Positions 8,228 through 18,418 of a stretch of DNA of 64,000 nt are shown here, in pieces. The stretch lies in NCBI RefSeq assembly GCF_018687715.1, contig NC_056752.1, positions 46,355,501 to 46,419,500 on the forward strand, given 5' to 3'. Under the pieces are notes generated by a model. The model ran no database searches, was not told the DNA's origin, and worked only from the letters and a program-made list of their open reading frames with translations. The position numbers and the translations under genes are program-made. The stretch is from Carya illinoinensis (Eukaryota; Streptophyta; Magnoliopsida; Fagales; Juglandaceae). Within the stretch, counting starts at the first letter, position 1, and the number at the start of each line of letters is the position of its first letter.

Positions 8228-11200
8228 GCCCCCCGTAAGATGGAGAGTAGATATCTGCTACTCCCATCTTAAGCATGCAAGAGTGGAGGCTTTGGGAATC
8301 CAAAGCTTTGGTAAGCATATCTGCCACTTGTGACTTACTTGGCACATGTCTTGTAGTAATGCATCCTTCTTGTATCTTATCTCGAATTAAATGACAGTCA
8401 AGCTCTATATGCTTGGTTCTTTCATGAAACACAGGGTTAGTGGCTATGTATAGGGCTGACTTGTTATCACAATATAGAAGGGCAGCTTGGGGATGCTCTA
8501 CTTGTAGGTCTTCAAATAAGTACTTTAGCCACGTTAATTCACAGCATAGATTTGCCATGGCCCTATACTCTGCTTCCGAGGAGGATCTGGAAACAACATG
8601 TTGTTTCTTGGACTTCCAAGACACAAGTGAATCACCAATTAAGACACAATACCCTGTGACAGACCTCCTACTATCAGGACAAGCCCCCCAATCTGAATCA
8701 CTGTATCCATGTAGCTGTAACCTTGAATTCTTTGGATAAAATAAGCCTTGGCCTGGTGCCCTTTTGATGTACCTTAGGATCTTGTGTGCTGCATGTAGGT
8801 GAGGGATCCTAGGATTATCCATGAACTGACTTAATAACTGGACTGCATATGAGATATCAGGCCTAGTTATTGTCAAATACAACAATCTACCAATGAGCCT
8901 TCTGTAAATTGTTGGTTCTGGAAGCAACTCTCCTTCCTCCTTGCTTAACTTCATGTTTTGATCCATAGGAACCTTAACAGGTATAGATCCAATAGTTCCC
9001 GAGTCACTCAAAATGTCTAGAGCATATTTCCTTTGACATATATGGATGCCATCTTCAGATCTGGCCACCTCAATTCCGAGAAAGAACTTCAGTTTCCCTA
9101 AGTCTTTGATTCTGAATTTCTCATGTAGACTGGTTTTGAGACAATTAATGCTTCTAATGCAATTACCAGCTACTATAATGTCATCCACATAGACCAAAAT
9201 GGCTGTGAATGATCCTTCAGTACTCTTGGTAAACAAGCTGTAATCAGCTTTGGACTGTGTGAATCCTTGCTCAACAATGAAGTTGGAAAGCTTAGAATAC
9301 CACCGTCGTGATGCTTGCTTTAGGCCATATAGACTTTTCTTTAATTTGCACACCTTTTCACTATCACTACTAGGATACCCAGGGGGTAATTCCATATAAA
9401 CCTCCTCATCTAACTCACCATGCAAAAATGCATTGTTTACATCAAGTTGGAAAAGGCCCCATCCCTTTATTGCTGCTACAGCCAAGAGGGTTCTTACAGT
9501 TACAAGCTTAGCCACTGGTGAGAAGGTCTCATGATAGTCTAGTCCTTCTTGTTGGGTGTATCCCTTTGCCACTAACCTTGCCTTAAGCCTTTCCACACTC
9601 CCATCAGCTTTGAATTTAACTTTATACACCCACTTACATCCAATTGCTCTCTTATTAGGTGGTAAACTAACTAAGTCCCAAGTTTCATTAAGTTCAAGAG
9701 CATCTATTTCAGCTCTCATGGCTGTGCACCATTCAGGTGAATTTTGGGCCTCTTGGTAAGTGCTAGGTTCAGTTTGGGATGTAATGGAGGAAACAAAAGC
9801 TCTATGCAATTTGGACAATTTTTCATATGAAATGCTGTTACTGAGAGGGTAAGGATTACCTGTGAGTCTCTTGCCTTTCTGTTTGTTCAACATTTGAGAT
9901 GGGTGAAGAGAAGTGGCCTGCTGACATATGAAATCCTGCAGATGGAGTGGTGTTTTTCGAACCCTTGTTGACCTTCTTGGTAAGTGATTGATAGGGGTGG
10001 TGTTTGTTGCATTGTCATGAGGAAGAGGATCTTGTGGACTGATTTCTGTCTCAATTTGAGAAGGGACTTCAATGACTTCCTGTTCTGAGATGCTGTTTTG
10101 TGAATCTGTCCCATTTTCTTGGGAAGTGTTTGGGATATTTGTGACAAGTTCAGTAAGAATGGTTGGGACTTGAGTGAAACTGATGCTGTTTTGATTAGTT
10201 TGCAAATGAGTATTAGTGGAAGTCCCATTTTTGTAGGGGAAAACATTCTCATAGAAAACAACATTTCTTGAAGTGAATACCCTTTTGGTTTCAAGATCCA
10301 GCAAGGTATATCCTTTAATTCCAAAGGGATATCCCATAAACACACATTGCTTTGCTCTAGGGTCAAATTTGTGCCTTCCATTTACAATGGTGGTGGCAAA
10401 GGCCAAGCATCCAAAAACTTTAAGATGTGTGTAGCTCGGCTTTGTTTTGAATAGGATTTGATAAGGACTTTTGTTGTTTAAAATAGGTGAAGGTATTCTG
10501 TTTATGAGATGTACAGCAGTTAAAATACAATGGTTCCAATATTTTAAAGGTACCCCACTTTGAAATCTTAGTGCCCTTGCTATGTTTAAAATGTGTTGGT
10601 GCTTTCTTTCCACCACAGCATTTTGTTGTGGTGTTTCAACACAGCTCCTTTGATGTATGATCCCCTTTTCAAAATAAAAGTTTTTCATGTTAAACTCCCC
10701 TCCATTGTCACTTCGAATGATTTTTATTTTGGTTTCAAATTGAGTTTCCACCATAGCACAAAAGTGTTGAAGAGTGGTGGTGGCATCAGATTTTAGTCTT
10801 AACATATAAGTCCAAGTACACCTACTAAAATCATCAACAATAGTTAAGAAGTATTTTGAACCATCACTCCCAATCTCATTGCAAGGGCCCCAAATATCAC
10901 AATGTAAAAGTTCAAAACACCTTTCTGTTTTGTGTGTACTGGTGTGGAATGGTAGTTTGTGAAGTTTGGCTAAGGGACATATGGAGCAAGGTTTATCACT
11001 AGGAGTTTTGGCAAAATGCACATCACCACCTATGTCAAAAACTGAGTAAGAAGAGTGTCCTAGTCTATAATGCCAAATATCAAAGGTTTGGTCATTGTTG
11101 GTGGTTGGAGTGGAAACTGAATAAGAAGATGAAGATGAGAGATTCATTTTGTCCATTGCTTCTGACAAGGCTGAGGGAGAGACCTCCCTTTGCAGCATGT

Positions 11201-12770
11201 GGTACAGCCCCTGCCTCACTTCACCCATGCCAATCGTCCTCCAAACTGAAAGGTCCTGTATGTAGCATAAATAAGGAAAGAAAAGCAAACAGCAATGAAG
11301 TGTCTGTGTCAGTTTTGTAGCAGAAATTAGGTTGAAGGTGAAACTAGGAACACAAAGAACATCTTGTAGGATAAGAGAATCTGTAACTCTTACTGTTCCT
11401 ATGTGAGTAACAGCAGCTATCTCACCATTAGGTAGAGCAACAGAGTGAGTTGTTTGTGATTGTATTGAAGAGAACAATGAGGGGGAGCAGATCATATGAT
11501 CTGTTGCCCCCGTATCAATGATCCAAGGCACATTCAATTTGTTTGAAGATTTGGAATTAAAAACAGATAGGCAAAGTGGTATACCAGACATTTGATGGAC
11601 ATTTTCATCAGTAGATGAAGATGCAAAGATGCTTTGAACATTGTTGGCTGAAGGGTTCAGATGTGAGGGACTTGAGGCTGGTTTAAGTAGAGCCATAAGT
11701 TGAGAATATTGTTCTTGACTTAAAGATACTTGAGACTTGTCATTTATCAAGTCCTGTGCTGAAATTGGAGAACCTGTGGCTTGATTTGCTGAAGGTTTGT
11801 TCCTCCCATCAAACTTGTGAGTTGATGGGTATCCATGAAGCTTGAAACATTTGTCTGCTGTATGACCTGGAACTTGACAATGAGAGCAAACTGGTTTGTT
11901 TGGATTAGCCTTAAAACATCTTTCTAGAGAATGGCCTGTCATCTTGCAAAAAGAACAATAGTATCGATCCCTCTTTTGTGTAGAAGTGTTTGGTCTACCA
12001 CCTTCCTTGTAGTTGCCTCGAGTAAATAGTGCCATAGAGTCATGAGCAGATCCCTCAGTGGATATTTCCCTTCTTTTCTCTTCTTGTTGTATTATGGAAT
12101 AAACCTCATTAAGACTAGGAAAGGGTTTGATTAAAAGAATTTGAGCCTTGATTCCCTTATAAGAATCATTCAGCCCCATTAAGAATTTCATAACCCAATC
12201 CCTTTGTTGGTTTTGCACAACAGTTTTCAAGCCTCCACAGCTGCAACTTGGAATTGTTTCATAGTTCAAAAGCTCATCAAGTAAAGTTTTGAGTTTGGAG
12301 AAATAAACACTTACAGCATCTTGGTTTTGCATCAGCATGGTTACAGCTTGTTTAATCTCAAAGATTCGAGGTGCATTTTGTTGTGCAAAACGTTGCTCCA
12401 ACTCAAGCCAAAGTTCATGTGCTGTTTCTGCATATACTGTGCCGCATTTGATATCAAGGGCCATGGTATTTTGCATCCAAGTGATCACAACATCATTGCA
12501 ACGCAACCAATGTTCCATGAGAGGGTCATTTGGGTCAGTTGGCTCACATAGACTTCCATCAATGAAGCCAAGCTTATTTTTGATTCTTAATGCTCTCTTC
12601 ATTGATCTAGCCCATGAATAATAGTTACTGGCGTCCAAGCTATGAGTAACAAGCATGGAGCCAGTATTATCATTTGTGCCAATGTAGTATGGACTGCTTG
12701 GATGAGCAGGGTCCTTGGTTGGGTTTGAGTTTTGGTTTTGATTGTGGCTTTCTGAGCTGTGTTCTTCCAT
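8178..12770 (-). CDS. Copia Gag-Pol polyprotein, intact (1530 aa)
   Basis: Single frame from ATG at 12770, directly next to the primer-binding site, to a stop at 8178. Gag N-terminal region is about 30-235. Two CCHC zinc knuckles follow (C272, C275, H280, C285 and C295, C298, H303, C308). The aspartic protease motif is D419-T-G-A. The integrase zinc-binding region has H567, H572, C595, C598, and its catalytic core has D625, D688 and E721. Reverse transcriptase spans about 1030-1275 with D1110 in FQLDVNNAFL and the YVDD box at 1194-1197. RNase H has D1358, E1399 and D1435. The order protease, integrase, RT, RNase H defines Copia. All catalytic residues I can place are present and there are no stops or frameshifts. 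It makes virus-like particles, copies its RNA and integrates the cDNA; no cellular role is implied. Confidence 0.92.
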   Translation of the reverse strand: MEEHSSESHNQNQNSNPTKDPAHPSSPYYIGTNDNTGSMLVTHSLDASNYYSWARSMKRALRIKNKLGFIDGSLCEPTDPNDPLMEHWLRCNDVVITWMQNTMALDIKCGTVYAETAHELWLELEQRFAQQNAPRIFEIKQAVTMLMQNQDAVSVYFSKLKTLLDELLNYETIPSCSCGGLKTVVQNQQRDWVMKFLMGLNDSYKGIKAQILLIKPFPSLNEVYSIIQQEEKRREISTEGSAHDSMALFTRGNYKEGGRPNTSTQKRDRYYCSFCKMTGHSLERCFKANPNKPVCSHCQVPGHTADKCFKLHGYPSTHKFDGRNKPSANQATGSPISAQDLINDKSQVSLSQEQYSQLMALLKPASSPSHLNPSANNVQSIFASSSTDENVHQMSGIPLCLSVFNSKSSNKLNVPWIIDTGATDHMICSPSLFSSIQSQTTHSVALPNGEIAAVTHIGTVRVTDSLILQDVLCVPSFTFNLISATKLTQTLHCCLLFFPYLCYIQDLSVWRTIGMGEVRQGLYHMLQREVSPSALSEAMDKMNLSSSSSYSVSTPTTNNDQTFDIWHYRLGHSSYSVFDIGGDVHFAKTPSDKPCSICPLAKLHKLPFHTSTHKTERCFELLHCDIWGPCNEIGSDGSKYFLTIVDDFSRCTWTYMLRLKSDATTTLQHFCAMVETQFETKIKIIRSDNGGEFNMKNFYFEKGIIHQRSCVETPQQNAVVERKHQHILNIARALRFQSGVPLKYWNHCILTAVHLINRIPSPILNNKSPYQILFKTKPSYTHLKVFGCLAFATTIVNGRHKFDPRAKQCVFMGYPFGIKGYTLLDLETKRVFTSRNVVFYENVFPYKNGTSTNTHLQTNQNSISFTQVPTILTELVTNIPNTSQENGTDSQNSISEQEVIEVPSQIETEISPQDPLPHDNATNTTPINHLPRRSTRVRKTPLHLQDFICQQATSLHPSQMLNKQKGKRLTGNPYPLSNSISYEKLSKLHRAFVSSITSQTEPSTYQEAQNSPEWCTAMRAEIDALELNETWDLVSLPPNKRAIGCKWVYKVKFKADGSVERLKARLVAKGYTQQEGLDYHETFSPVAKLVTVRTLLAVAAIKGWGLFQLDVNNAFLHGELDEEVYMELPPGYPSSDSEKVCKLKKSLYGLKQASRRWYSKLSNFIVEQGFTQSKADYSLFTKSTEGSFTAILVYVDDIIVAGNCIRSINCLKTSLHEKFRIKDLGKLKFFLGIEVARSEDGIHICQRKYALDILSDSGTIGSIPVKVPMDQNMKLSKEEGELLPEPTIYRRLIGRLLYLTITRPDISYAVQLLSQFMDNPRIPHLHAAHKILRYIKRAPGQGLFYPKNSRLQLHGYSDSDWGACPDSRRSVTGYCVLIGDSLVSWKSKKQHVVSRSSSEAEYRAMANLCCELTWLKYLFEDLQVEHPQAALLYCDNKSALYIATNPVFHERTKHIELDCHLIRDKIQEGCITTRHVPSKSQVADMLTKALDSQSLHSCMLKMGVADIYSPSYGGLLKNEENAEVERHRPL
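8228..8242 (-). promoter_or_regulatory. Polypurine tract
   Basis: On the minus strand CATCTTACGGGGGGC abuts the 3' LTR start TGTTAAAG. The ACGGGGGGC part is the likely plus-strand primer. Confidence 0.6.
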
Positions 12771-12771
12771 A

Positions 12772-12789
12772 GCCTAAGCTCTGATACCA
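12772..12789 (-). promoter_or_regulatory. Primer-binding site, initiator-tRNA-Met type
   Basis: On the minus strand TGGTATCAGAGCTTAGGC matches the start of the classic Copia site (TGGTATCAGAGC) complementary to the 3' end of plant initiator tRNA-Met. Its first eight bases overlap the LTR end. The polyprotein ATG follows one base later, so there is almost no leader between the LTR and the start codon. Confidence 0.7.
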
Positions 12790-13172
12790 TATAAGAATTG
12801 TAAGAACAATATGTTGATATTGGAAGAACACGATGGAAAAGCTCAGTCTTTTTTATTTCTCTTGCTGAAGCTATACAAAAAAAAACTCTGCTATTTATAG
12901 CAGCCTCATGCATGTCACTATACTACAAAATCACTAGGATACAAAACCTGCCATACGCACTACTCCATTTACATGAAAGAAATGGCATGGCATGTGACAG
13001 AAATACACTACATGAATACAAACAAAAATATTTCATCTTTTGCACTCTGCAGGTTTGTACATTCCCTCTGCAGGTTGTAGCTGCTTTTTTTGGCCTGCAT
13101 TGCAACACAGCAGGAGGGTGGCTTACAATGGTCGATGCCTTTCCACCTCAGCATTTTCTTCATTCTTTAACA
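12782..13172 (-). repeat. 5' LTR of the young Copia element, with promoter
   Basis: Same length and, by eye, one mismatch to the LTR at 7837-8227. The minus-strand TATA box TATAAATA at 12892-12899 sits within a small GCTATTTATAGC near-palindrome. The transcript would start about 30 bp to its left. Confidence 0.9.
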
Positions 13173-13291
13173 GAGAAAGTTCTCAATTTGGATGAGTGAC
13201 TTGCTCTGAAAAGCAACCTCTTCTTTGACAAAACCCTCTTTCTCATACCACAATTTGCATCACCACCGTATAAGATAAACTCGGTCTCCAT
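13173..13291 (-). other. Possible 5' end of a host ORF cut by the Copia insertion
   Basis: On the minus strand an ATG at 13291 opens a frame (METEFILYGGDANCGMRKR...) that runs unbroken for about 39 codons to the LTR edge. On the far side of the element (7836 downwards) a frame in register stays open for about 30 more codons before a stop. I do not recognise the protein. The length is short enough to be chance. Confidence 0.2.
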
Positions 13292-13359
13292 GATTTTAGA
13301 ATTGTCCGGAATGAGGGTGGAAGAAGCCGAGACGAAGAGACCTTCGTCTTACCAATTAA

Positions 13360-13849
13360 GAGCATTCTTATTGGATTATCTAAATATAAATATACAACTT
13401 ATATAATATGACATGATTTTACATTTAGCTATTTCATTCAAAACTTATTTCCACATTGGATTATCTATTTATTAACTAAAATAATAATAAAAGATTATAA
13501 ATTTAATAATTTTTTAAAAATTCTTTTCTATTAATTTTTTTTTTTATAAATTAAGAGCTTATATGAAAATACATTATTATGTTTTATTAAATAATACGGA
13601 AAAATAATGTAGGAGAAAGAATGATAATGGGGAGGGAGAATAGAGGGAAGAGAGAGAGTGTATAAAGATATTATTTTTTATTTATTTGGATGTGAAATAG
13701 TAACAATTAAATTTGGTTGTAAACCTTAATTTTACTGTAGCTAAAAGTAAAAAATTTTGAAGTAAGATAATCCAATGTAGAGCATTTTCAAGTCCTATTA
13801 GATAAATTTCTCATTGGATTTGCATTTGCATAATCCAATGAGAATGCTC
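13360..13849. mobile_element. PIF/Harbinger-like (Tourist-type) MITE, 490 bp
   Basis: Terminal inverted repeats GAGCATTCTTATTGGATTAT and ATAATCCAATGAGAATGCTC differ at one position and are flanked by TAA on both sides (13357-13359 and 13850-13852). A three-base TAA duplication and GAGCATY termini fit Tourist-like MITEs. The interior is AT-rich and non-coding. A second, internal copy of the terminus (GATAATCCAATGTAGAGCAT, about 13767-13787) suggests a rearranged or composite end. Confidence 0.8.
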
Positions 13850-14971
13850 TAAGTGCGACAATGTATATATATACATGTAAATGTATATTGTTAAAATTAG
13901 ATTTAATTGGCCTACCAAAGTTTAGACATATATTTTATATAGTTTTAAAAATTACTTGTATTTTACATGGTATATTGTTAATAGTTCATGTTATAGTATT
14001 GTATGGATATTTAATGTATTGAAGTAATCTGCATATATAACTCATTTGACCTGATTAACATAATTTCATATGAAAATTAAAATTTATATTTATTAATAGC
14101 TACAATATCTGAAAAAATAATGACTACTTAATAAAAAAAATCAATATTTTTTAAACTTTAACTTATAATAAAACTAAAATTACAAATCCAATGATAACAA
14201 TTATGAGCATAGGTCAATAATTATAATCCCAATAATAAAATCATAACTATATTGAAAAATATCAATATTAAAACTCAACAGTAATAAAATTATAATTTTA
14301 AAATAAAATAAAATGAATTACTACGGATTGATTTTAGCTTAAGCGGGTTGACCCGTTTATAATGAACCGTGTTTTAATAGATTAAAACGTTTTGATTTGA
14401 ACTTATTTATATGAATTTCAAATCCGTTAATTTTGTATCATCTTTCATATTAGATATACAAATGATCATGTCTCGTATTGCCATATCCAGGCTTAAAGTG
14501 TGAAACATACTTTTGTTGATACAATGTATACGTGCCCAGTTACCAGAAGTAGTGAAGATTAAGTAATGTTACATACAGTTTTGAAGTGTTCAAGTACTAT
14601 ACAGTCGTTTTAAAAAGAGTATGGTTTGCTATTAAAAAATTAAATTTCTTTTCACGTGGATCTCGTATTTATTAACTATTTTCAAAATGATTGCGTGACA
14701 CTTGCATACTCACAATTGCAAGTATCATTTCTCATGAAGATTATATTCTCTAAGCTTTGTCTCCAGTTGTAAGCTGGATGTGATATTGTTATACAAGCAC
14801 ACGCACGCACGCACACGTGGGTGCGTGCGCTTGTGTGTGTATCTATAAAGTTCCGAAACCCAATATATGTGTATATATATGTTACATATTATACGTCCAT
14901 ATTATTGGGATCGAATAATGTCAAATTAATAAATTGATTTTGATCTCTTCTTAATTTTTTTTTTATTTTAA
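13850..14971. other. AT-rich spacer with a CA/GT-rich inverted repeat
   Basis: No gene seen. About 14793-14834 holds ACAAGCACACGCAC and its near-perfect inverse GTGCGTGCGCTTGT around a CACGTG core, an alternating purine-pyrimidine stretch able to form a hairpin or Z-DNA. A GGGTTGACCCG-type palindrome lies at about 14345-14355. Confidence 0.5.
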
Positions 14972-14976
14972 TTAAG

Positions 14977-16309
14977 TGTTGCCCAGATGAATTGAGTTGG
15001 GGGGTGAATTGAGTTGTATTAAAAAAATAACAATTATAAATCAAATATATAATATAAAATATAAAGAAAATATGAAATAACAATAAATATAAAGAGTAAG
15101 GGTAAGAGAGAAGCAAACTCAGTATGTTAACGAGGTTCGGCCCCACTGCCTACGTCCTCGCCTCAAGCTACCCCTTGAGGATTCTCAAATTCACTATTCA
15201 ACCTCCTTCAGGTGGAGATAGAAACCTATTACACCTTTGAACAACACTGCTACAAAGGATCCGTGTAGAACACCCTCTATACTTGCAATCACCTTACACA
15301 TGGTGATTCAACTATTCCCCGTGTAGAATACTTTCTACATGCACAAGGGTTATACACACCCTTTTTTTGATACAAAAGCTGATAGTGGGTAGGTTATCAT
15401 AAAACACTTCTCAATGAGTGAAATAAGAACAATACAGCGTAAACTATATCTCTCAAAATGAACAAGGATTAAAGCTCAATATTTAGAGAAGAGAGAATGA
15501 AAGTTTTGAATGAATGTTGTATGCTCTTGGTGTTGTAAATGTGAAGTTCTCAAATGATCTATTTATAGGCATATGAGACTTCATATTCAAATTTAAAAAG
15601 ATTCACATGTCAAAGACAACATCATTCATTTTTTCAAAAAATTCAAATAAAAGGTTCTTCTTTTTCAATTGTCAAAGACAACATCATTCACTTTTTAAAA
15701 AATCAAACCTAATCTTTTACTTTTGGCATGTGACAAAATGAGTACACTTTCCTTTTCAAAAAATTCAAACCTAATCTTTTACTTTTTGCATATGACAAAA
15801 TGAGCACACTTTACTTTTCAAAATTTTCAAACAAAATCATCTACCTTTTGTATAAGTCCAAAAAAGTATCAATCACTTTTGAAAATATTCAAATAAAACA
15901 TGCACATGTGAAAGATGACAATCAATCATCTTTAATATTTTCAAAGTTCAACCCTTTAATCAAGACATGCACATGTAAAAGATGACAATCAATCATCTTT
16001 CAAAATTTTCAAATTTAATTTTCAAAAATATTCATGCACATGTGAAAAATGTATTTTAATGTTTTATGATAAAATATTAATTTTGAGCATTAATCGTAAT
16101 TTCGAATTTTGAAGAGATTTACAACATTACTCTATAATTTTAATGTGAACTTGTTCCCTTCTTGCTCATGCTTGTTTCCTTGATGTGCTTGACTCCATTG
16201 TGTAGATAACTTGAGCTTGAGACTTCTTTATTCTTTGAATTCATTTGTTATCATCAAAATCTATGTGTAAATATATAATTACACAAAACTTGAAATCTTG
16301 GGTTCAACA
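14977..16309 (-). mobile_element. Solo LTR of a SIRE-like Copia family (1333 bp)
   Basis: It is about 90-95% similar by eye, end to end, to the LTR at 45692-47030, including the termini TGTTGCCYAGATGA and TTCAACA. A perfect 5-bp duplication TTAAG flanks it (14972-14976 and 16310-16314) and there is no internal region, so it arose by LTR-LTR recombination. Read on the minus strand it starts TGTTGAACC. Its TATA box (TATAAATA, minus) is at 15560-15567. Confidence 0.88.
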
Positions 16310-16314
16310 TTAAG

Positions 16315-16720
16315 ATATTTACCTTAATTATTTCTTCTTCATATAAGTTTTTCATAAATAAGAATCTATACTTTGTATTAAAAAATAATTAAGTATAAGA
16401 AAAAAGCGGTGCTACTCTGCTGGTTGAGTAGCACCGCTCTTCTTTTCTGCTAGGCTAAAATCAACTTCTCTCTCTTATTTTTTTTCAATTTTCTAATTCA
16501 CAATTTTTTTTATCTTTTTAAAACATTTTTTAAAAATATAAAAATATATCAATACATTAATAATCACTTGCTTAACATTAAGTAATTTTTTTTTAAAAAA
16601 AAAATTGAATGGGCAAAATAGCATTTCTGACAAGAAAAATACAGCATTCAAATCTTTCTTCTCCATCTCCTTCTATTATATTTTATTTTCTCATATATAT
16701 CGTCTGTTAGGAGGAATTTT
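16315..16720. other. AT-rich spacer with a strong short hairpin
   Basis: No gene seen. The only clear structure is the hairpin at 16405-16438. Confidence 0.5.
16405..16438. repeat. Perfect 12-bp inverted repeat, 10-nt loop
   Basis: AGCGGTGCTACT (16405-16416) and AGTAGCACCGCT (16427-16438) are exact inverse complements, GC-rich in an AT-rich background; the loop-closing C-G adds a 13th pair. It is too short for a plant miRNA precursor. It may be a transposon-excision trace or a MITE remnant. Confidence 0.7.
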
Positions 16721-17345
16721 TGTTAGGGGCTTAAAGCCCATGCTAGCAGCCTCAAGCCCATCCTTCCCCTGGCCCTGTGAGTCCAAATGACACCAGTCCA
16801 AGCCTGTGAGGGTTCTACCCCCCTAGCAACTTGAGGCTGGTCCTTGACCCGTATGGGTTGGGGGCAACCACCTGCATTGAGATGGGATGTTACTAGAGAA
16901 GCGCGGGAAACTTCGGTTGGAGGTAAGGGAGAGAAACACGCCAAAAAGAAGAGACAGAATGGAGCAGTAATACTATAAGAACATGCCATATTAAATGACT
17001 GACACCAGAAGACCACGCTGCATTAAAGACAGCAGGGTGATAGAGGCTCCGAGAGAGGTCTCCCTCTTCTCCAGAACGTAGGGTACGGTCTCCTAACTTA
17101 ATGAGCCCAGTATAAAAGGATGCCTAGAATGGCAAGGTAAGGGGGATCGATCTAGAATAGCAAACTGTTATTAGACTTCTATATTTTCTTTGAAAGCATT
17201 TTCTCAGAGAAGAAAACTAACTTAGGTATTGAAGGCTTCTCGAGCTACCGAGAGCCATCCCTTCCCTATTGCAGGACACTGATTGAGCGAAGTCCTGGAC
17301 CGCTGAGCAACCCGGCCTAAATATTTATGAAACACGACGTTAATA
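16721..17345 (+). repeat. 5' LTR of Tat1
   Basis: It starts TGTTAGGGGC and ends GACGTTAATA next to the PBS. From about 16830 it aligns with 35840-36372 through shared blocks (GGTCCTTGACCCG, GGTCTCCCTCTTC, GGATCGATCTAGAATA, GAAAGCATTTTC). The TATA box TATAAAAG is at 17111-17118. Confidence 0.7.
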
Positions 17346-17347
17346 GT

Positions 17348-17365
17348 TGGCTCCATCTGTGGGAT
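17348..17365 (+). promoter_or_regulatory. Primer-binding site of Tat1
   Basis: TGGCTCCATCTGTGGGAT begins two bases after the LTR. It is a variant of the TGGCGCCGTCTGTGGGA site usual in Tat-lineage Gypsy elements. Confidence 0.55.
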
Positions 17366-17398
17366 TCAACAAATTCTTAGGCCGAGCATGTCCTTAAT

Positions 17399-18418
17399 AT
17401 GCCTTCGAGGACTCGTTCTCAGTTGGTAAGGGATCAAGAGGAAGCAATGACAAACGGCATGGAAGCAAGAATGGTTGCTATAAAGCAGCTCATGGAAAGG
17501 CTCACTAACGAGGTGGATGTCCTTTAGGAAGAAAATCAAGCCCTCAGGGATAACTTTCGCGAGTCGACGCATCAAGAATACCCTAGTGCCAGTGAACACC
17601 AGGAATCTAGAAGGGAAGAAAAGGGTGACAATGCCCTGGAGGAAAGAACGCACATGCAGGATGAGTTGCATAAGCTCTAGGGAAAGTATGAGGAGGTAAT
17701 GAGAAAAATGGGGAGCTCGTCCACAATAGATCAACTACTGGTCAGCACGGGCTTGACATACAGGGCGAAGTTAATGGCCATCCCGTTGCCGCCAAAGTTC
17801 CAAATCCCACCCATGGAAGCGTACAATGGGACCCGAGACCCGGTCGAGCACTTCGAGACCTTCAAGACCAACATGACGTTGCACGGGTTTCCTAAAGAAG
17901 TGGCGTATAGAGCCTTCTTGCTAACCCTAAGGGGATCTGCAAGAACATGGTTCAACTCCCTAGCGCCTAGTTCCATTGAGAACTTTGATGAGTTGGCACA
18001 CCTATTTCTCATGTACTTCATGGCTAGTCAGAGAAGGAGATGCCTAGCCGCTTTCCTCCTCACCATCAAACAAAGAGAAGACAAGAACCTGAAAACTTAT
18101 CTAGCCCAGTTTAATAAGGAGTGAATGACCGTAGAAGATTAGGATGTGAAAATTACACTGGCATCATTGCTCGAATGAGTCTAGCCCCGATTGGTGTTCA
18201 TGGCGGAGTTGGAGAAGAAAACCCCCGCGACTCTTCAGGAATTTATGGATCAGGCTGGCAACTTCATCAACCTTGAGGATACCCTCCACGCCCTGCCTGA
18301 GCCCAGAAGACGGGAGGTAGAGGGAGCACATAAGAAGGGAAAGGCCTTAAGACCGAAGGTCACGCCTAGGAGAAGATGGAATGTAAACAAGGGAAGTAGA
18401 GGAAGGAAAAGCCCCTAG
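17399..18418 (+). pseudogene. Tat1 Gag (degenerate)
   Basis: Starts at ATG 17399 (MPSRTRSQLVRDQEE), with a coiled-coil-like N-terminus broken by stops at 17525-17527 and about 17678-17680. The conserved retrotransposon gag domain is in frame at about 17800-18121: DPVEHFETFKTNM, TLHGFPKEVAYRAF, RGSARTWFNSLAPSSI. It is followed by a stop at 18122-18124 and further blocks (PATLQEFMDQAGNFIN) up to 18418. Gag forms the particle that packages element RNA. The same motif order occurs in Tat2 gag at 53200-53590, which supports the assignment. Not functional in this copy. Confidence 0.75.

Larger units (their letters stand above)
7837..13172 (-). mobile_element. Young, structurally complete Copia retrotransposon (5336 bp)
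   Basis: Two 391-bp LTRs (7837-8227 and 12782-13172) bracket an uninterrupted polyprotein on the minus strand. By eye the LTRs differ at one position (a C/T in the CTGCTTTTT run near 8141 and 13086), so insertion was recent. The primer-binding site, polypurine tract and TATA boxes are all present. The 5-bp flanks do not match (CCTCC on the left, GAGAA on the right), which is odd for such a young copy and suggests ectopic recombination or a deletion at integration. This is the only element in the window that looks able to code for all its functions. Confidence 0.9.

Noticed and set aside
12599..12913. 104-codon minus-strand ORF at the Copia 5' LTR, and the similar 7777-7968
   Set aside because: Both are LTR/leader sequence in a frame shadowing the polyprotein start; the shared beginning MHEAAINSRVFFCI is only the repeated LTR.
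17366..17734. 122-codon minus-strand ORF opposite Tat1 gag
   Set aside because: Exact shadow of the gag N-terminus, whose sense motifs are supported by comparison with Tat2.
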